Of a stretch of DNA of 64,000 nt, positions 1-11,389 are shown piece by piece. The position numbers and the translations under genes are program-made. Under the pieces are notes generated by a model. The model had not been told where the DNA came from, made no database searches, and saw nothing but the letters and a program-made list of their open reading frames with translations. Position 1 is the first letter of the stretch. The number at the start of each line of letters is the position of its first letter. This stretch comes from Morinoia aosen (Eukaryota; Arthropoda; Malacostraca; Amphipoda; Talitridae): NCBI GenBank assembly GCA_030386875.1, contig CM059564.1, positions 46,520,075 through 46,584,074 of the forward strand, in the 5' to 3' direction.

Positions 1-2552
1 AGCTGTTGAATGTTGCTCAAGTCCTGCACAGTGGACACTTGCTCGTCTTCTTCGAGCGGTGCTTTGGACGCTCGGGCTCTCACGGCAGTCAATGTGAGGT
101 TTTATATACCGCTAGTGATACATGCAGCTGTTGAATGTTGCTCAAGTCCTGCACAGTGGACACTTGCTCGTCTTCTTCGAGCGGTGCTTTGGACGCTCGG
201 GCTCTCACGGCAGTCAATGTGAGGTTTTATATACCGCTAGTGATACATGCAGCTGTTGAATGTTGCTCAAGTCCTGCACAGTGGACACTTGCTCGTCTTC
301 TTCGAGTGGTGCTTTGGACGCTCGGGCTCTCACGGCAGTCAATGTGAGGTTTTATATACCGCTAGTGATACATGCAGCTGTTGAATGTTGCTCAAGTCCT
401 GCACAGTGGACACTTGCTCGTCTTCTTCGAGCGGTGCTTTGGACGCTCGGGCTCTCACGGCAGTCAATGTGAGGTTTTATATACCGCTAGTGATACATGC
501 AGCTGTTGAATGTTGCTCAAGTCCTGCACACAGTGGACACTTGCTCGTCTTCTTCGAGCGGTGCTTTGGACGCTCGGGCTCTCACGGCAGTCAATGTGAG
601 GTTTTATATACCGCTAGTGATACATGCAGCTGTTGAATGTTGCTCAAGTCCTGCACAGTGGACACTTGCTCGTCTTCTTCGAGCGGTGCTTTGGACGCTC
701 GGGCTCTCACGGCAGTCAATGTGAGGTTTTATATACCGCTAGTGATACATGCAGCTGTTGAATGTTGCTCAAGTCCTGCACAGTGGACACTTGCTCGTCT
801 TCTTCGAGCGGTGCTTTGGACGCTCGGGCTCTCACGGCAGTCAATGTGAGGTTTTATATACCGCTAGTGATACATGCAGCTGTTGAATGTTGCTCAAGTC
901 CTGCACACAGTGGACACTTGCTCGTCTTCTTCGAGCGGTGCTTTGGACGCTCGGGCTCTCACGGCAGTCAATGTGAGGTTTTATATACCGCTAGTGATAC
1001 ATGCAGCTGTTGAATGTTGCTCAAGTCCTGCACAGTGGACACTTGCTCGTCTTCTTCGAGCGGTGCTTTGGACGCTCGGGCTCTCACGGCAGTCAATGTG
1101 AGGTTTTATATACCGCTAGTGATACATGCAGCTGTTGAATGTTGCTCAAGTCCTGCACAGTGGACACTTGCTCGTCTTCTTCGAGCGGTGCTTTGGACGC
1201 TCGGGCTCTCACGGCAGTCAATGTGAGGTTTTATATACCGCTAGTGATACATGCAGCTGTTGAATGTTGCTCAAGTCCTGCACAGTGGACACTTGCTCGT
1301 CTTCTTCGAGCGGTGCTTTGGACGCTCGGGCTCTCACGGCAGTCAATGTGAGGTTTTATATACCGCTAGTGATACATGCAGCTGTTGAATGTTGCTCAAG
1401 TCCTGCACAGTGGACACTTGCTCGTCTTCTTCGAGCGGTGCTTTGGACGCTCGGGCTCTCACGGCAGTCAATGTGAGGTTTTATATACCGCTAGTGATAC
1501 ATGCAGCTGTTGAATGTTGCTCAAGTCCTGCACACAGTGGACACTTGCTCGTCTTCTTCGAGCGGTGCTTTGGACGCTCGGGCTCTCACGGCAGTCAATG
1601 TGAGGTTTTATATACCGCTAGTGATACATGCAGCTGTTGAATGTTGCTCAAGTCCTGCACAGTGGACACTTGCTCGTCTTCTTCGAGCGGTGCTTTGGAC
1701 GCTCGGGCTCTCACGGCAGTCAATGTGAGGTTTTATATACCGCTAGTGATACATGCAGCTGTTGAATGTTGCTCAAGTCCTGCACAGTGGACACTTGCTT
1801 GTCTTCTTCGAGCGGTGCTTTGGACGCTCGGGCTCTCACGGCAGTCAATGTGAGGTTTTATATACCGCTAGTGATACATGCAGCTGTTGAATGTTGCTCA
1901 AGTCCTGCACAGTGGACACTTGCTCGTCTTCTTCGAGCGGTGCTTTGGACGCTCGGGCTCTCACGGCAGTCAATGTGAGGTTTTATATACCGCTAGTGAT
2001 ACATGCAGCTGTTGAATGTTGCTCAAGTCCTGCACAGTAGACACTTGCTCGTCTTCTTCGAGCGGTGCTTTGGACGCTCGGGCTCTCACGGCAGTCAATG
2101 TGAGGTTTTATATACCGCTAGTGATACATGCAGCTGTTGAATGTTGCTCAAGTCCTGCACAGTGGACACTTGCTCGTCTTCTTCGAGCGGTGCTTTGGAC
2201 GCTCGGGCTCTCACGGCAGTCAATGTGAGGTTTTATATACCGCTAGTGATACATGCAGCTGTTGAATGTTGCTCAAGTCCTGCACAGTAGACACTTGCTC
2301 GTCTTCTTCGAGCGGTGCTTTGGACGCTCGGGCTCTCACGGCAGTCAATGTGAGGTTTTATATACCGCTAGGGATACATGCAGCTGTTGAATGTTGCTCA
2401 AGTCCTGCACAGTGGACACTTGCTGGTCTTCTTCGAGCGGTGCTTTGGACGCTCGGGCCGGCTCTCACGGCAGTCAATGTGAGGTTTTATATACCGCTAG
2501 TGATACATGCAGCTGTTGAATGTTGCTCAAGTCCTGCACAGTGGACACTTGC
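1..2552. repeat. 125-bp satellite array, truncated by the left window edge
   Basis: About 20 head-to-tail copies of a 125-bp unit run from before the window start to about 2552. Most copies are nearly identical. Three units are 127 bp because a CA is duplicated in the CTGCACAG segment (near 524, 901 and 1528). Single-base variants are rare until the right border, where the last copies gain a 4-bp insertion near 2457 and then stop inside the unit after CACTTG at about 2551. Each unit contains a TTTTATATAC stretch. The 70-83 residue ORFs that recur every 125 bp are a by-product of the repeat and change frame from copy to copy, so I do not call them genes. Confidence 0.97.
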
Positions 2553-4220
2553 CGCAACGATGTTGATTGTTTCTAGTCCATTACCGATCGAGGATGGGGT
2601 CATCGACGGACGCAAAGACTGCTCTCTTCAAATAACTCTCTAGAAATGAGCCTGTAGGCTCACAGGCGCTGCTCTACGCCAGGTGCGCCTGAGGTTTTCA
2701 TCCTGCACGTTCAAATGTAACACGAAGCCCTTAATTCTTGTCGTATAAGTGACTTGCGCCAAATTCATTTATCTAAAACATGTGAATATGAGCTTCTCTC
2801 GCTAATTTTGCCAGGCCATCTCTCAGTCTGATTAAATAATAAAATTCTATCTCTTCCTGAATAAATTATATCTCTCCTACGTCGGTGTGGGATGAAGGAA
2901 GTTCGCTTCGTTTTTGTACCTACATCTATAGCTTGTTTTCTCTGTTAATCTGCATCTCGCGGTCATTGTTCAGGTATAAGGACATCGATTAATTAGAATT
3001 CCGGTAAAGTTATCCAGTAATTACAAAAGCGGATTTTAAACACAGGGTGAATAACTCAGTTGAGGGAGCACGTCATGTCTGGCAGGTACAACATTTCTCA
3101 GCATTTGGCCCCACAGACACACCTGTTTAGTAAGCACCAAAGTTCAGCGCGCCAGTACGCTCCTCCAACTTCAGGCAAACACGACAAGCAAACGACTTGA
3201 GACGAACAGCCACTATAATTTACAATATTTACAGTTGGTTTAATCTTCACATCCACTGAAGGGATGTAACCTACACCGCCTGCGTTGCAGACGCGCGGTT
3301 TTCATGCAATGCACGAGCAAATTCCCGTTGCGTGCCTGAGCGCACTGGTCGCTACATGTCAGGTAGCGACGTGCATTTCTCAGGAGCTCGTAATTTGTCA
3401 GCGCCGCGACTCGAGGACACTTCACACACACACACAATTGTGCGTGACAAGCGCTACATCTTCTTCGCTGCAGCACAAACAAAGGCCCACAAACGGCCCT
3501 TGTTTCTTCCCAGGACCTGAAGTAGCCTTGTTTGCTCTCGGCATTTTTCAAAACACTCCCTTATGAGCATCGCCAACAGCGAATACTCAGGCCGTTCCAT
3601 TCCCAAGCAAGAAGGTGACTGCAATAACATCGGTGTGGCTCCTCAAGTATTTGTTTAACCGTTATGCTCCTCTGATGAAATGACCGCATAAGCTGCTGTG
3701 TTGAGTAGCACCTGTGAGGGCCGCTGAAAGTCACGTCTTGGCTGTGAAGAATACGAGGAATTCCTTTGCACAGAAAAACACGTTCGTGTTAAGAGCGTGC
3801 ATTGAATATCATGTTTACAGCTGAGCGACCTACACCGAGGTCCTCTATAGGATATTATATGTGATAAATTATAATTATTATATGCAAAATTAAAAGTTCC
3901 AAGCCGATTACGTGAAGAATTACGACAAGTGGTCCGTGGAGATTTCATGGTTCCGACTGCGACTCTCAGCACTCGGAATGATACAGCTACTTCCGTTATC
4001 CTCTACAACATTCAACATTGCTAAGATGTTTCATGAGATCGCCTTCTCTTCTCCGCTGACTTGAGACGTAGATAGATTAAAGGGACTTGGTGCTACTGCT
4101 AAAACATTCTTTGATTGTTTGTTAAGTTTGCTTTGTGCACAGGCAATGTATGTATATGGACATTAATTACGTACCTGCAGCTTTGTTAACTGGCTGTGCG
4201 AAAATGAATTTTATCTTTTT
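2553..4220. other. Unique non-coding sequence, nothing recognised
   Basis: About 1.7 kb between two arrays. The only ORFs are about 60-105 codons, on both strands, with no recognisable domain or coding bias. A short CA run is present at 3424-3436. I see no RNA gene or transposon end. Confidence 0.6.
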
Positions 4221-5380
4221 TATCCCGATGAAATAGACTTTCAAGAACGATATTCATGACTGGAGCATAACTTTAAGGCTGCAACTGAGAGACTCGTGCA
4301 AAATACTTGAAATTACGTACGAGAGTTATGTGGTTTTCGGGGCTTTTTTATCCCGATGAAATAGACTTTCAAGAACGATATTCATGACTGGAGCATAACT
4401 TTAAGGCTGCAACTGAGAGACTCGTGCAAAATACTTGAAATTACGTACGAGAGTTATGTGGTTTTCGGGGCTTTTTTATCCCGATGAAATAGACTTTCAA
4501 GAACGATATTCATGACTGGAGCATAACTTTAAGGCTGCAACTGAAAGACTCGTGTAAAATACTTGAAATTACGCACGAGAGTTATGTGGTTTTCGGGGCT
4601 TTTTTATCCCGATGAAATAGACTTTCAAGAACGATATTCATGACTGGAGCATAACTTTAAGGCTGCAACTGAGAGACTCGTGTAAAATACTTGAAATTTT
4701 ATCTTCTTTATCCCGATGAAATAGACTTTCAAGAACGATATTCATGACTGGAGCAAAACTTTAAGGCCGCAACTGAGAGACTCGTGTAAAATACTTGAAA
4801 TTTTATCTTCTTTATCCCGATGAAATAGACTTTCAAGAACGATATTCATGACTGGAGCATAACTTTAAGGCTGCAACTGAAAGACTCGTGTAAAATACTT
4901 GAAATTACGTACGAGAGTTATGTGGTTTTCGGGGCTTTTTTATCCCGATGAAATAGACTTTCAAGAACGATATTCATGACTGGAGCATAACTTTAAGGCT
5001 GCAACTGAGAGACTCGTGTAAAATACTTGAAATTTTATCTTCTTTATCCCGATGAAATAGACTTTCAAGAACGATATTCATGACTGGAGCAAAACTTTAA
5101 GGCCGCAACTGAGAGACTCGTGTAAAATACTTGAAATTTTATCTTCTTTATCCCGATGAAATAGACTTTCAAGAACGATATTCATGACTGGAGCATAACT
5201 TTAAGGCCGCAACTGAGAGACTCGTGTAAAATACTTGAAATTTTATCTTCTTTATCCCGATGAAATAGACTTTCAAGAACGATATTCACGACTGGAGCAT
5301 AACTTTAAGGCTGCAACTAAAAGACTCGTGTAAAATACTTGAAATTACGTACGAGAGTTATATGGTTTTCGGGGCTTCAC
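4221..5380. repeat. Modular tandem repeat with 128-bp and 104-bp units, 10 copies
   Basis: Ten copies start with TATCCCGATGAAATAGAC at about 4221, 4349, 4477, 4605, 4709, 4813, 4941, 5045, 5149 and 5253. They share a core of about 95 bp and end in one of two tails. The long tail contains ACGAGAGTTATGTGGTTTTC and gives a 128-bp period. The short tail contains TTTTATCTTC and gives a 104-bp period. The interval order is 128, 128, 128, 104, 104, 128, 104, 104, 104, and the last copy carries the long tail. No copy is coding. Confidence 0.95.
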
Positions 5381-5999
5381 AAAATGTCAGTCTTAAATGT
5401 TTGCAAAAGACAATTTAGAATACACAAGGTCAGAGTTACAGGAAAGTGCAACTCAGCAGAAGATTTGAACATGAATATTTTTTGAACTTAAATTTTTTCC
5501 ATTATTGAGATTGATTTTTATATCCTGCGGATATCACTCACTTCTGCGTTAACATGTAGGCTATTTCTGGTATACTAGTGGTCAACTTTCAGTTAAGAAA
5601 AGTACAAAATTCAGGTCCATTGTAAGTATTTTTTTTTACAAATATGTAAAAGCTCAAATCATCTCAGATGGTGTTTTACATTGATGGCTACTCAAGGAAG
5701 TAACTTTAATTCCGATCAAAATACTGCTCGGAAATTCACGTCCCGCCAAAGTGAAATCCCAGGCCTTCATTCAAGATAATTTGAATGCACACCAATTTTT
5801 CTTCACCAGAGACTCAGCTTGTAACTTTCTATAGAAGCAAACGGCTGCCAGGATCGTTCACAGCTGCTGCAGCTCTATACATGACCCACACAACAGCTGC
5901 TGGCACGCACTTGTATTGAGTGATAAGGTGCCACGCTACCGCACATATGTGCATCTTCACGATTCTACGCAGATAGCTGCGTGCTGCAAAGTACATAAG
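5381..5999. other. Unique AT-rich sequence, nothing recognised
   Basis: No supported gene, RNA or element. A short T run occurs near 5630. The 66-codon minus-strand ORF at 5829-6029 has no recognisable features. Confidence 0.5.
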
Positions 6000-6019
6000 C
6001 GCTCTGCTACTTGCCCTCC

Positions 6020-6300
6020 GTAAATACATAAATGCACTCGAAATACTTTGTCATTCTCCCTTCACAAATATAATGCATAAATGTACTCACAAGTCACCAT
6101 GCTTTGCCATTGGCCCTCCGCGAATAGAAAAATGAACTCACAATACTTTGTACACAATATGATACATATTAAATGTACTCACAATACTTTGCACACAATA
6201 TGATACGTGCAAACTGTACTCACAATACTTTGTACACAATATGATACACACAAAATGCTATCACAATACTTGAACAGTAAACGATTCACACAAAATGTAT
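6020..6300. repeat. Diverged tandem repeat, about 45-50 bp period
   Basis: Degenerate copies of a segment containing TACTCACAATACTTTG followed by ACACAATATGATAC recur near 6130-6170, 6175-6210, 6215-6250 and, more weakly, to either side. Copies differ by substitutions and small indels, unlike the homogeneous arrays elsewhere in the window. Confidence 0.75.
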
Positions 6301-6600
6301 TCACATGCGAGTCTGTTTGCACACACTCTCGCAAAATTCGCACATGTCAGAACTTTGCACCGCTAAGGCAGGGTACACAAGATACGGCACAAACAGCTGC
6401 CGCGAGGAAGTATTCCGTCGCTCCCGTCACACCTGCGCCGTCAGTTCGGCCCGAGCTCTGATTCTCCGTTTCTTATTCACAACAAGAATGTCGGGACGTG
6501 ACTCTAGCGGAGTTGGGGCGGGGAGCGTGTTTTTGCGGGGCCGCTGTTGCGGATGTGGTGTTTTGACAGGGCTCTTTAGTGCCTCCTCTTCCTCCTCACC

Positions 6601-6812
6601 ACACACCGGCCCTCTCTGCCTCCTCACCGCACCCCGGCCCTCTCTGCCTCCTCACCACACACCGGCCCTCTCTGCCTCCTCACTATACACCGGCCCTCTC
6701 TGCCTCCTCACCACACACCGGCCCTCTCTGCCTCCTCACTCTACACCGGCCCTCTCTGCCTCCTCACCACACACCGGCCCTCTCTGCCTCCTCACCACAT
6801 ACCGGCCCTCAG
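6601..6812. repeat. 28-bp pyrimidine-rich minisatellite, about 8 copies
   Basis: Units begin with CCGGCCCTCTCTGCCTCCTC at 6606, 6634, 6662, 6690 and onward every 28 bp to about 6804. The strand is strongly C+T rich, with small variants such as TATACA or CTCTACA in place of CCACACA. The + strand ORFs at 6305-6841 and 6579-7007 read through it in different frames, which is not evidence of a gene. Confidence 0.93.
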
Positions 6813-7740
6813 TCTTCACATGGCGCCGATCAGGAAAATAGATTTCCACAAATTCTACCTTCTCAACTTACCGACCGATGCATATCCTCTGCTCGGTTGC
6901 ACTACTGTGGTCAGCCAAAGATTCTCTGTATTTCAGGCCCTAAACCCCGTTGCCGTTCAAGTGAACTGAGTCTGGAGTCAAATGAGGGAACAAAACATCG
7001 CTCCTGATGTTCTTAATCAACGCGACAAATTCACGTTCGCAGCAATTAAATGATGACAGGATTTGTTGAGTACAGTGGATACGGATAAAAGCTTCATTGG
7101 CAGTTTAACTTGTTGTTGAAATGAATAATTAGTGAACTACGTAATGCATGAAACGAAAAAAACTGGTTCACCTAACGCGCATAACGGACCATGCGGTTTG
7201 TTCAACTCTATCTGATGGACTGGGCAGCTTACGTATCAAGGAATACTGAATTGATTGAGAGACTCGTCATGAACAAAGTGTGCAGTGACTCAACTACTGC
7301 GCCGATCGAATGCATGGTTGATGAAATAGGAAAAGAGCGAAATTTACATCACTGAAGAAGTAGGTAATGAGTGAAACGATAAGCTGCGACGGTATAGGGC
7401 CTAATTCAATTTTTTTTAAGAATAAAATAAAAGCTAGTGAAGAATTTAGCGACGAAATGTCACCCCGAAAGCAAATATAAACGGCAGTGCGCGCCACAGA
7501 CGAGAGGCGTAATGAGTAAACTGCTGAGCTCGTGAAGCGAAAAATCGCAGAGCGTGAGATCGCTGCCGCTATTGAGGCAATAATTTGCCGGGCGAGCGTC
7601 GGCAGGAGAAGATTGAGTCATTGAGGCCTCGTAGCGTTGATAATTTTGTGCTGGGGAGCCTAGAACAGTGGGCCACGGGCCTCCCCTTCTGATCTTGTGC
7701 TCTAGCTCTTGTGTGGCACTGGTTCTTCTTGAACATCTTT
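6813..7740. other. Unique sequence, nothing recognised
   Basis: No domain-bearing ORF, RNA gene or transposon terminus seen. ORFs are below 85 codons. Confidence 0.5.
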
Positions 7741-7744
7741 ATTG

Positions 7745-7885
7745 CCGCTCTAGAACTGTTTTGTTGGTATATGTAGTAGTAGTTCGCGTGGCTCTTGGGT
7801 TTAAATGTCTTCAATTTCTGCTCTAGAACTGCTACTGTTAGTGTAGCAGTAATTCGTATGGATCTTGTGTTGAATGTGTCTGCTG
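7745..7885. repeat. Two diverged direct copies of a short segment
   Basis: Two copies of a segment of about 60 bp start with GCTCTAGAACTG near 7747 and 7831. Each continues through an AGTA-rich stretch to a TTGTGTTGAATGT / TTGGGTTTAAATGT end. A CTG/CAG-rich patch follows at 7880-7925. This is an old duplication of unknown origin. Confidence 0.6.
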
Positions 7886-8155
7886 CTGCTGTGAACTAGC
7901 AACAACAGCAGTAGCAGTTACTTTACATGTGTATTAACTGTTGCTGGTCTCCTGCATTTAAACTTGTATCGTATGCATCAGTGACCTGTTGAACCACAGA
8001 TATGGGCGTTCCAGGCCAACTAAAAAACAACTCCTGCTCCAGTCTATATCACTGGTTCTTCGGGGTTTTGTTGCGAATTGCATAGTTGTCCGCAGGGACT
8101 TGACTGCATCTCCGTTATGCACAGTTAGTCGAAGTTTTGTTGAAAATTTTTTAGT

Positions 8156-8335
8156 TTGATCCTCGCTAGTAGAACCCTCAGTTTTACCCTCGCGAGTGGC
8201 GCCCTCAGTTTTACCCTCGCGAGTGGCGCCCTCAGTTTTACCCTCGCGAGTGGCGCCCTCAGTTTTACCCTCGCGAGTGGCGCCCTCATTTTTACCCTCG
8301 CGAGTGGCGCCCTCAGTTTTACCCTCGCGAGTGGC
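8156..8335. repeat. 27-bp minisatellite, about 6.5 copies
   Basis: The unit is AGTTTTACCCTCGCG followed by AGTGGCGCCCTC. It repeats every 27 bp, with a diverged first copy (AGTAGAACC) and a truncated last one. Because 27 is divisible by 3 it keeps two + frames open, giving repetitive peptides at 8156-8371 and 8196-8546. I see no evidence that these are translated. Confidence 0.93.
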
Positions 8336-10029
8336 CTCTACTTTCGTAGCCCCTCAGAGTATCGCTGCTGACCATCAGTTGGTCGGCCACTTCACACGTC
8401 AAACGAAGAAGGCTGCAGTCGGACTGCAGCGGCGCATGTCCGTGGCTTATATCCATTCCCTCTCGTCAAATGAACTCTCATCTACCATTACGCGTGGCAC
8501 AACCAGGTCGTACTCAATATCATGTGACAACCTAATATTGTGCTGAAAAGCAAAGCAAAAATCACTGTTCGCTTAGTCATATATTTTTTTAATTATTTTT
8601 AGAGTTTTATATCCACGACTATTTTTGTAAGTTGCAGTTTTCTTTTGTTTGTTGTAGTTTTAATTTATTCAGATACGTTTGTTTTATCGCAGAACTTTTG
8701 CTGAAGATGAACCGATGAGTTCGAAACGCACAATTTCATTCATTTGGACTTGCTATTTGCATTAATAAAATGACAAAAGGCACAACGATTTTCGCCTGGC
8801 TTTTCATTTTCAGAATCGGACGTATTTATGCAGATGTAATTTTAAGTAATACAAGAGCCTTTATTAATCTTGAAGGCCACACTCTCTCCATACATGCTGT
8901 AAATAACATATGGCTGAGCAGCAGTTCAGTTTAAAGCTCTTTTGAAACGAAGCTTGAACCCCAGATTTGAGTCGTGCCTGCTGGTAATGATGTGGGAGCG
9001 AGTGTATGGAACAGAAAATGTGCATGTCACGACTTATTTTGGTTATTCCAAGTTGCTGAGAGATTCTGAGCCAATATCGTATTAACAATAAATATTGCAC
9101 TGGTGCAATATTTATTTATTGGAGCAGAATTTCTGGTGTAAAGATTTTGGAGCTGCCAGTAGAGGCCCTGGTCTTCTAAACAAGAGTTACTTATATCTTG
9201 CAAAACTTGACAGTCTGGAGAACAAAATTATAAATTAAAAACAATGCTTAAAGACTAAAATCTTTTGATAAAAGGGTTTCATTTCCTAAATGCGATCCAA
9301 AATTTTTAAGCTAACAAATGCAGCTCTACCAAGTCTGTGAAGTGCAAAAATTTGAGTGACCCTATAAGCTGAGATGCATGAACGACCCTTACTTTAATCA
9401 GTACTGTGTGTGTCGTGTTCGTATTTCGGCTCTTTCTTTCTATTAATAAACAAAAGAATAAACTCATTTTTATGAAAGAGATGGAGTCGATATCGAAAGT
9501 CAAGGCCGTGGTTATTGGCCTCGAATGAGTTTAAAAAATTCAATGATACATCATTTATAAGCACAACTTTAAACGCCGAACAATTCAACGCTACATAAAG
9601 CATAGAGTCCCAACGCTTCGTTTAGCGCGTGACGGCAATGGACAGACAGAAAATAAATGCTCGTAGTATTAAAAAAGTGCTAAGAGTGTGCCGGACGCGT
9701 GAGCGGCGTGAGTAGCGTGAAATGAGCCGCCAACGAAGCGTGACAAGAGCGCGCGCTCCAATTGCTGTGGTGATGACGAGCCGCCGCCGCTCACTCCGGC
9801 AATCTACAAACAAAGACATCGTTTGTGCTGCCAAATGATGCTCTCTTGAATTCCTTGAAGGGGGCGGCAGTCGGTAATGTCTCCTGTATCTCGGCATTGC
9901 TAAGATGGACACTGGCGGGCGCACTCTTTCAGTTGCCCTCGTACGGTTTTTAAGACCTTGCTTCTGATACCACCCAGCGATGGGTCGCTTGGAAAATTTT
10001 AGCAATCTTTATTAAATCAATGGTATTTA
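8336..10029. other. Mostly unique sequence with one hammerhead-like motif
   Basis: No gene recognised. At 8701-8729, CTGAAGATGAAC is followed by a short loop and GAGTTCGAAACG, so GAAC can pair with GTTC between a CTGAAGA box and a GAAA box. This resembles the motif in the Penelope-like element at 11289-11318 and may mark an old element end. The minus-strand 127-codon ORF at 9622-10005 is Arg-rich and unrecognised. Confidence 0.4.
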
Positions 10030-10128
10030 ATGGACCCAGTTGATGTTTGCTATTCCTAGAATTGTTAACAACTTTTAGCTTCAAATTTGAGGTGGATACA
10101 GAACTTAACACCCATGGCAGTGAACGTG
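10030..10128 (+). mobile_element. 3' fragment of the TTAA-type MITE family
   Basis: This segment resembles the right half of the MITE copies at 18338-18557 and 52014-52240 and the sequence after 24000. Shared pieces are a CCAGTTGATGTTTGCT segment (compare CAGTTGGTGTTTGCT at about 24057), an AAATTTGAG(G/T)T stretch and a terminal GAACGTG followed by TTGA. The 5' half is missing or too diverged to see. It is an inactive, non-coding relic. Confidence 0.55.
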
Positions 10129-10658
10129 TTGAAGCGATCCTTGTCACTGGCGATGGCTTCTCCGCCTCACGCAATTCTCGCCGTGCGTCGATGTTTCAAC
10201 ACGAATGTTTTTTTTTTGCAATTTTAAGGTGCATGGACATGATAAATGCAGTTTGTTGAATTATTCTCGGCCAAAAGCTCAAGACTGAAACGAGATGAGT
10301 CTGTAACTTGAGATTACATTTTATATTCCTTAGTTGTTTTTGTCAACTAATATAAAAGAGCTGCAGTATCGTGCTACTAAAAATTTATAGGAGTTGCGAA
10401 GTCACAATAATGTTGTTCGCGCTAAAAGTTAATTAGAGCGTATTTTTGAGCATGCCAGGCTCTTCACTAGAAAACTAACTTCATGGTACGCACGACACAA
10501 CAATTGAGTACTATGAGCCACGAATGTTTGGGATGGGCTGCGTAATTTGTTAAGTCCAGCAGTTTGTGTTGCGCACGACATCTGGACAAGTTTGCCTGTA
10601 TATCAATGCTATACTTAAATAAAAAGCCATGTACCTCTGTTTGAACCTAATCTAGATA
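10129..10658. other. Unique AT-rich sequence, nothing recognised
   Basis: No gene, RNA or repeat seen up to the 12-bp direct repeat that flanks the Penelope-like element. Confidence 0.5.
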
Positions 10659-10897
10659 TATATCTAAGATATCACGTATAGATTTATTTGGGGGATACCT
10701 AAGTTTAATTAAAAACCACAAGACAAAGGCAGGTAAAAACATACTAGTTTAAAATTATTTTACTCTAGAGCTTTCGAGCAATCATTGCTCATCTTCAGTA
10801 GACACTGTAAAAGGCAGAAATATCGTACATAAGTAATCGTATGACATAAGAAAAAATTATAGGAAATCAAAAATAAAAAACAAAATTACATATAAAC

Positions 10898-11254
10898 CTA
10901 ACTTAAAATGTTTAATGGCACAGATGAATCACAGCTATTTAAGGTTGGCTTGCGGTGATGAATTAGAATGCTTTCAGCCAACCTAAGATCAAAAACTTTG
11001 CATTTGGCTATAACTTTGAAACTATTTAAACGTATTGGATGGTCATTCTCATCTGCGTGATCTCTGATTTTGCTATGAAGCGGTGTAGTTACCGGTCGGT
11101 CAGTACGGGCCGACCTACCCCTATGCTCTGCGATGCGCGTGTGGAGGTGACGAGATGTCTCCCCACAATAGGTAGCTTCACACTGGCTACACTTATACCA
11201 ATAAACGACATCGCCGAGCAACATAGTGGGAATTAGGTCCTTTACCCTAAACAA
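10898..11254 (-). CDS. GIY-YIG endonuclease domain of a Penelope-like element (partial)
   Basis: This 118-residue open frame has no internal stop. Near residues 15-45 it shows the Penelope-like GIY-YIG arrangement: a VVY strand, a CxxC pair (KCSQCEATYCGETSR), then RxLxTRIxEH. A His/Asp-rich stretch (HSKIRDHADENDH) and a C-terminal LAESILIHHRKPTLN, where Glu fits the catalytic acid and Asn the conserved last motif, follow. In the intact family this domain follows a reverse transcriptase and nicks target DNA. Here the reverse transcriptase is missing and the frame begins just inside the inverted repeat. I chose the first Met; the true reading would continue upstream in a full-length element. 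It is a non-autonomous fragment, although the domain looks intact. Confidence 0.8.
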   Translation of the reverse strand: MFRVKDLIPTMLLGDVVYWYKCSQCEATYCGETSRHLHTRIAEHRGRSARTDRPVTTPLHSKIRDHADENDHPIRLNSFKVIAKCKVFDLRLAESILIHHRKPTLNSCDSSVPLNILS

Positions 11255-11288
11255 ACTACCAATGGTTAACCTATTGCGAAACAGTGTC

Positions 11289-11318
11289 TACTGAAGATGA
11301 GCAATGATTGCTCGAAAG
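11289..11318 (+). other. Hammerhead-like stem motif in Penelope-type terminal repeat
   Basis: CTGAAGATGAGCAA is followed by TGA and TTGCTCGAAA, so GAGCAA and TTGCTC form a perfect 6-bp stem between a CTGAAGA box and a GAAA box. The same motif is present inverted in the left arm (about 10771-10800). Penelope-like terminal repeats are known to carry hammerhead ribozymes. This copy has one extra T between the first box and the stem, and I find no convincing stem I, so activity is doubtful. Confidence 0.4.
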
Positions 11319-11389
11319 CTCTAGAGTAAAATAATTTTAAACTAGTATGTTTTTACCTGCCTTTGTCTTGTGGTTTTTATATCTAAGAT

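Larger units (their letters stand above)
10671..11378 (-). mobile_element. Penelope-like retroelement remnant with inverted flanks
   Basis: A segment of about 700 bp is bounded by a 12-bp direct repeat, TATATCTAAGAT, at 10659-10670 and 11378-11389, consistent with a target-site duplication. Inside it an inverted repeat of about 100 bp runs from 10710 to about 10808 and from about 11281 to 11379. It includes CTCTAGAGCTTTCGAGC on one side and its reverse complement on the other. Between the arms lies a minus-strand ORF for a GIY-YIG domain. 5'-truncated copies with an inverted partial long terminal repeat are typical of Penelope-like elements. The reverse transcriptase part is absent, so this copy cannot be autonomous. 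Confidence 0.85.

Noticed and set aside
6305-7007. Pro/Leu/Ser-rich ORFs of 178 and 142 codons
   Set aside because: They are driven by the 28-bp pyrimidine-rich minisatellite in two frames; the unique ends have no recognisable domain.
9622-10005. 127-codon Arg-rich minus ORF
   Set aside because: Composition reflects GC-rich sequence, and there is no domain or conserved motif I recognise.
11289-11318. Fully functional hammerhead ribozyme
   Set aside because: The stem II layout is suggestive, but one extra nucleotide and no convincing stem I or cleavage-site pairing make an active ribozyme unsupported. I kept it only as a motif.
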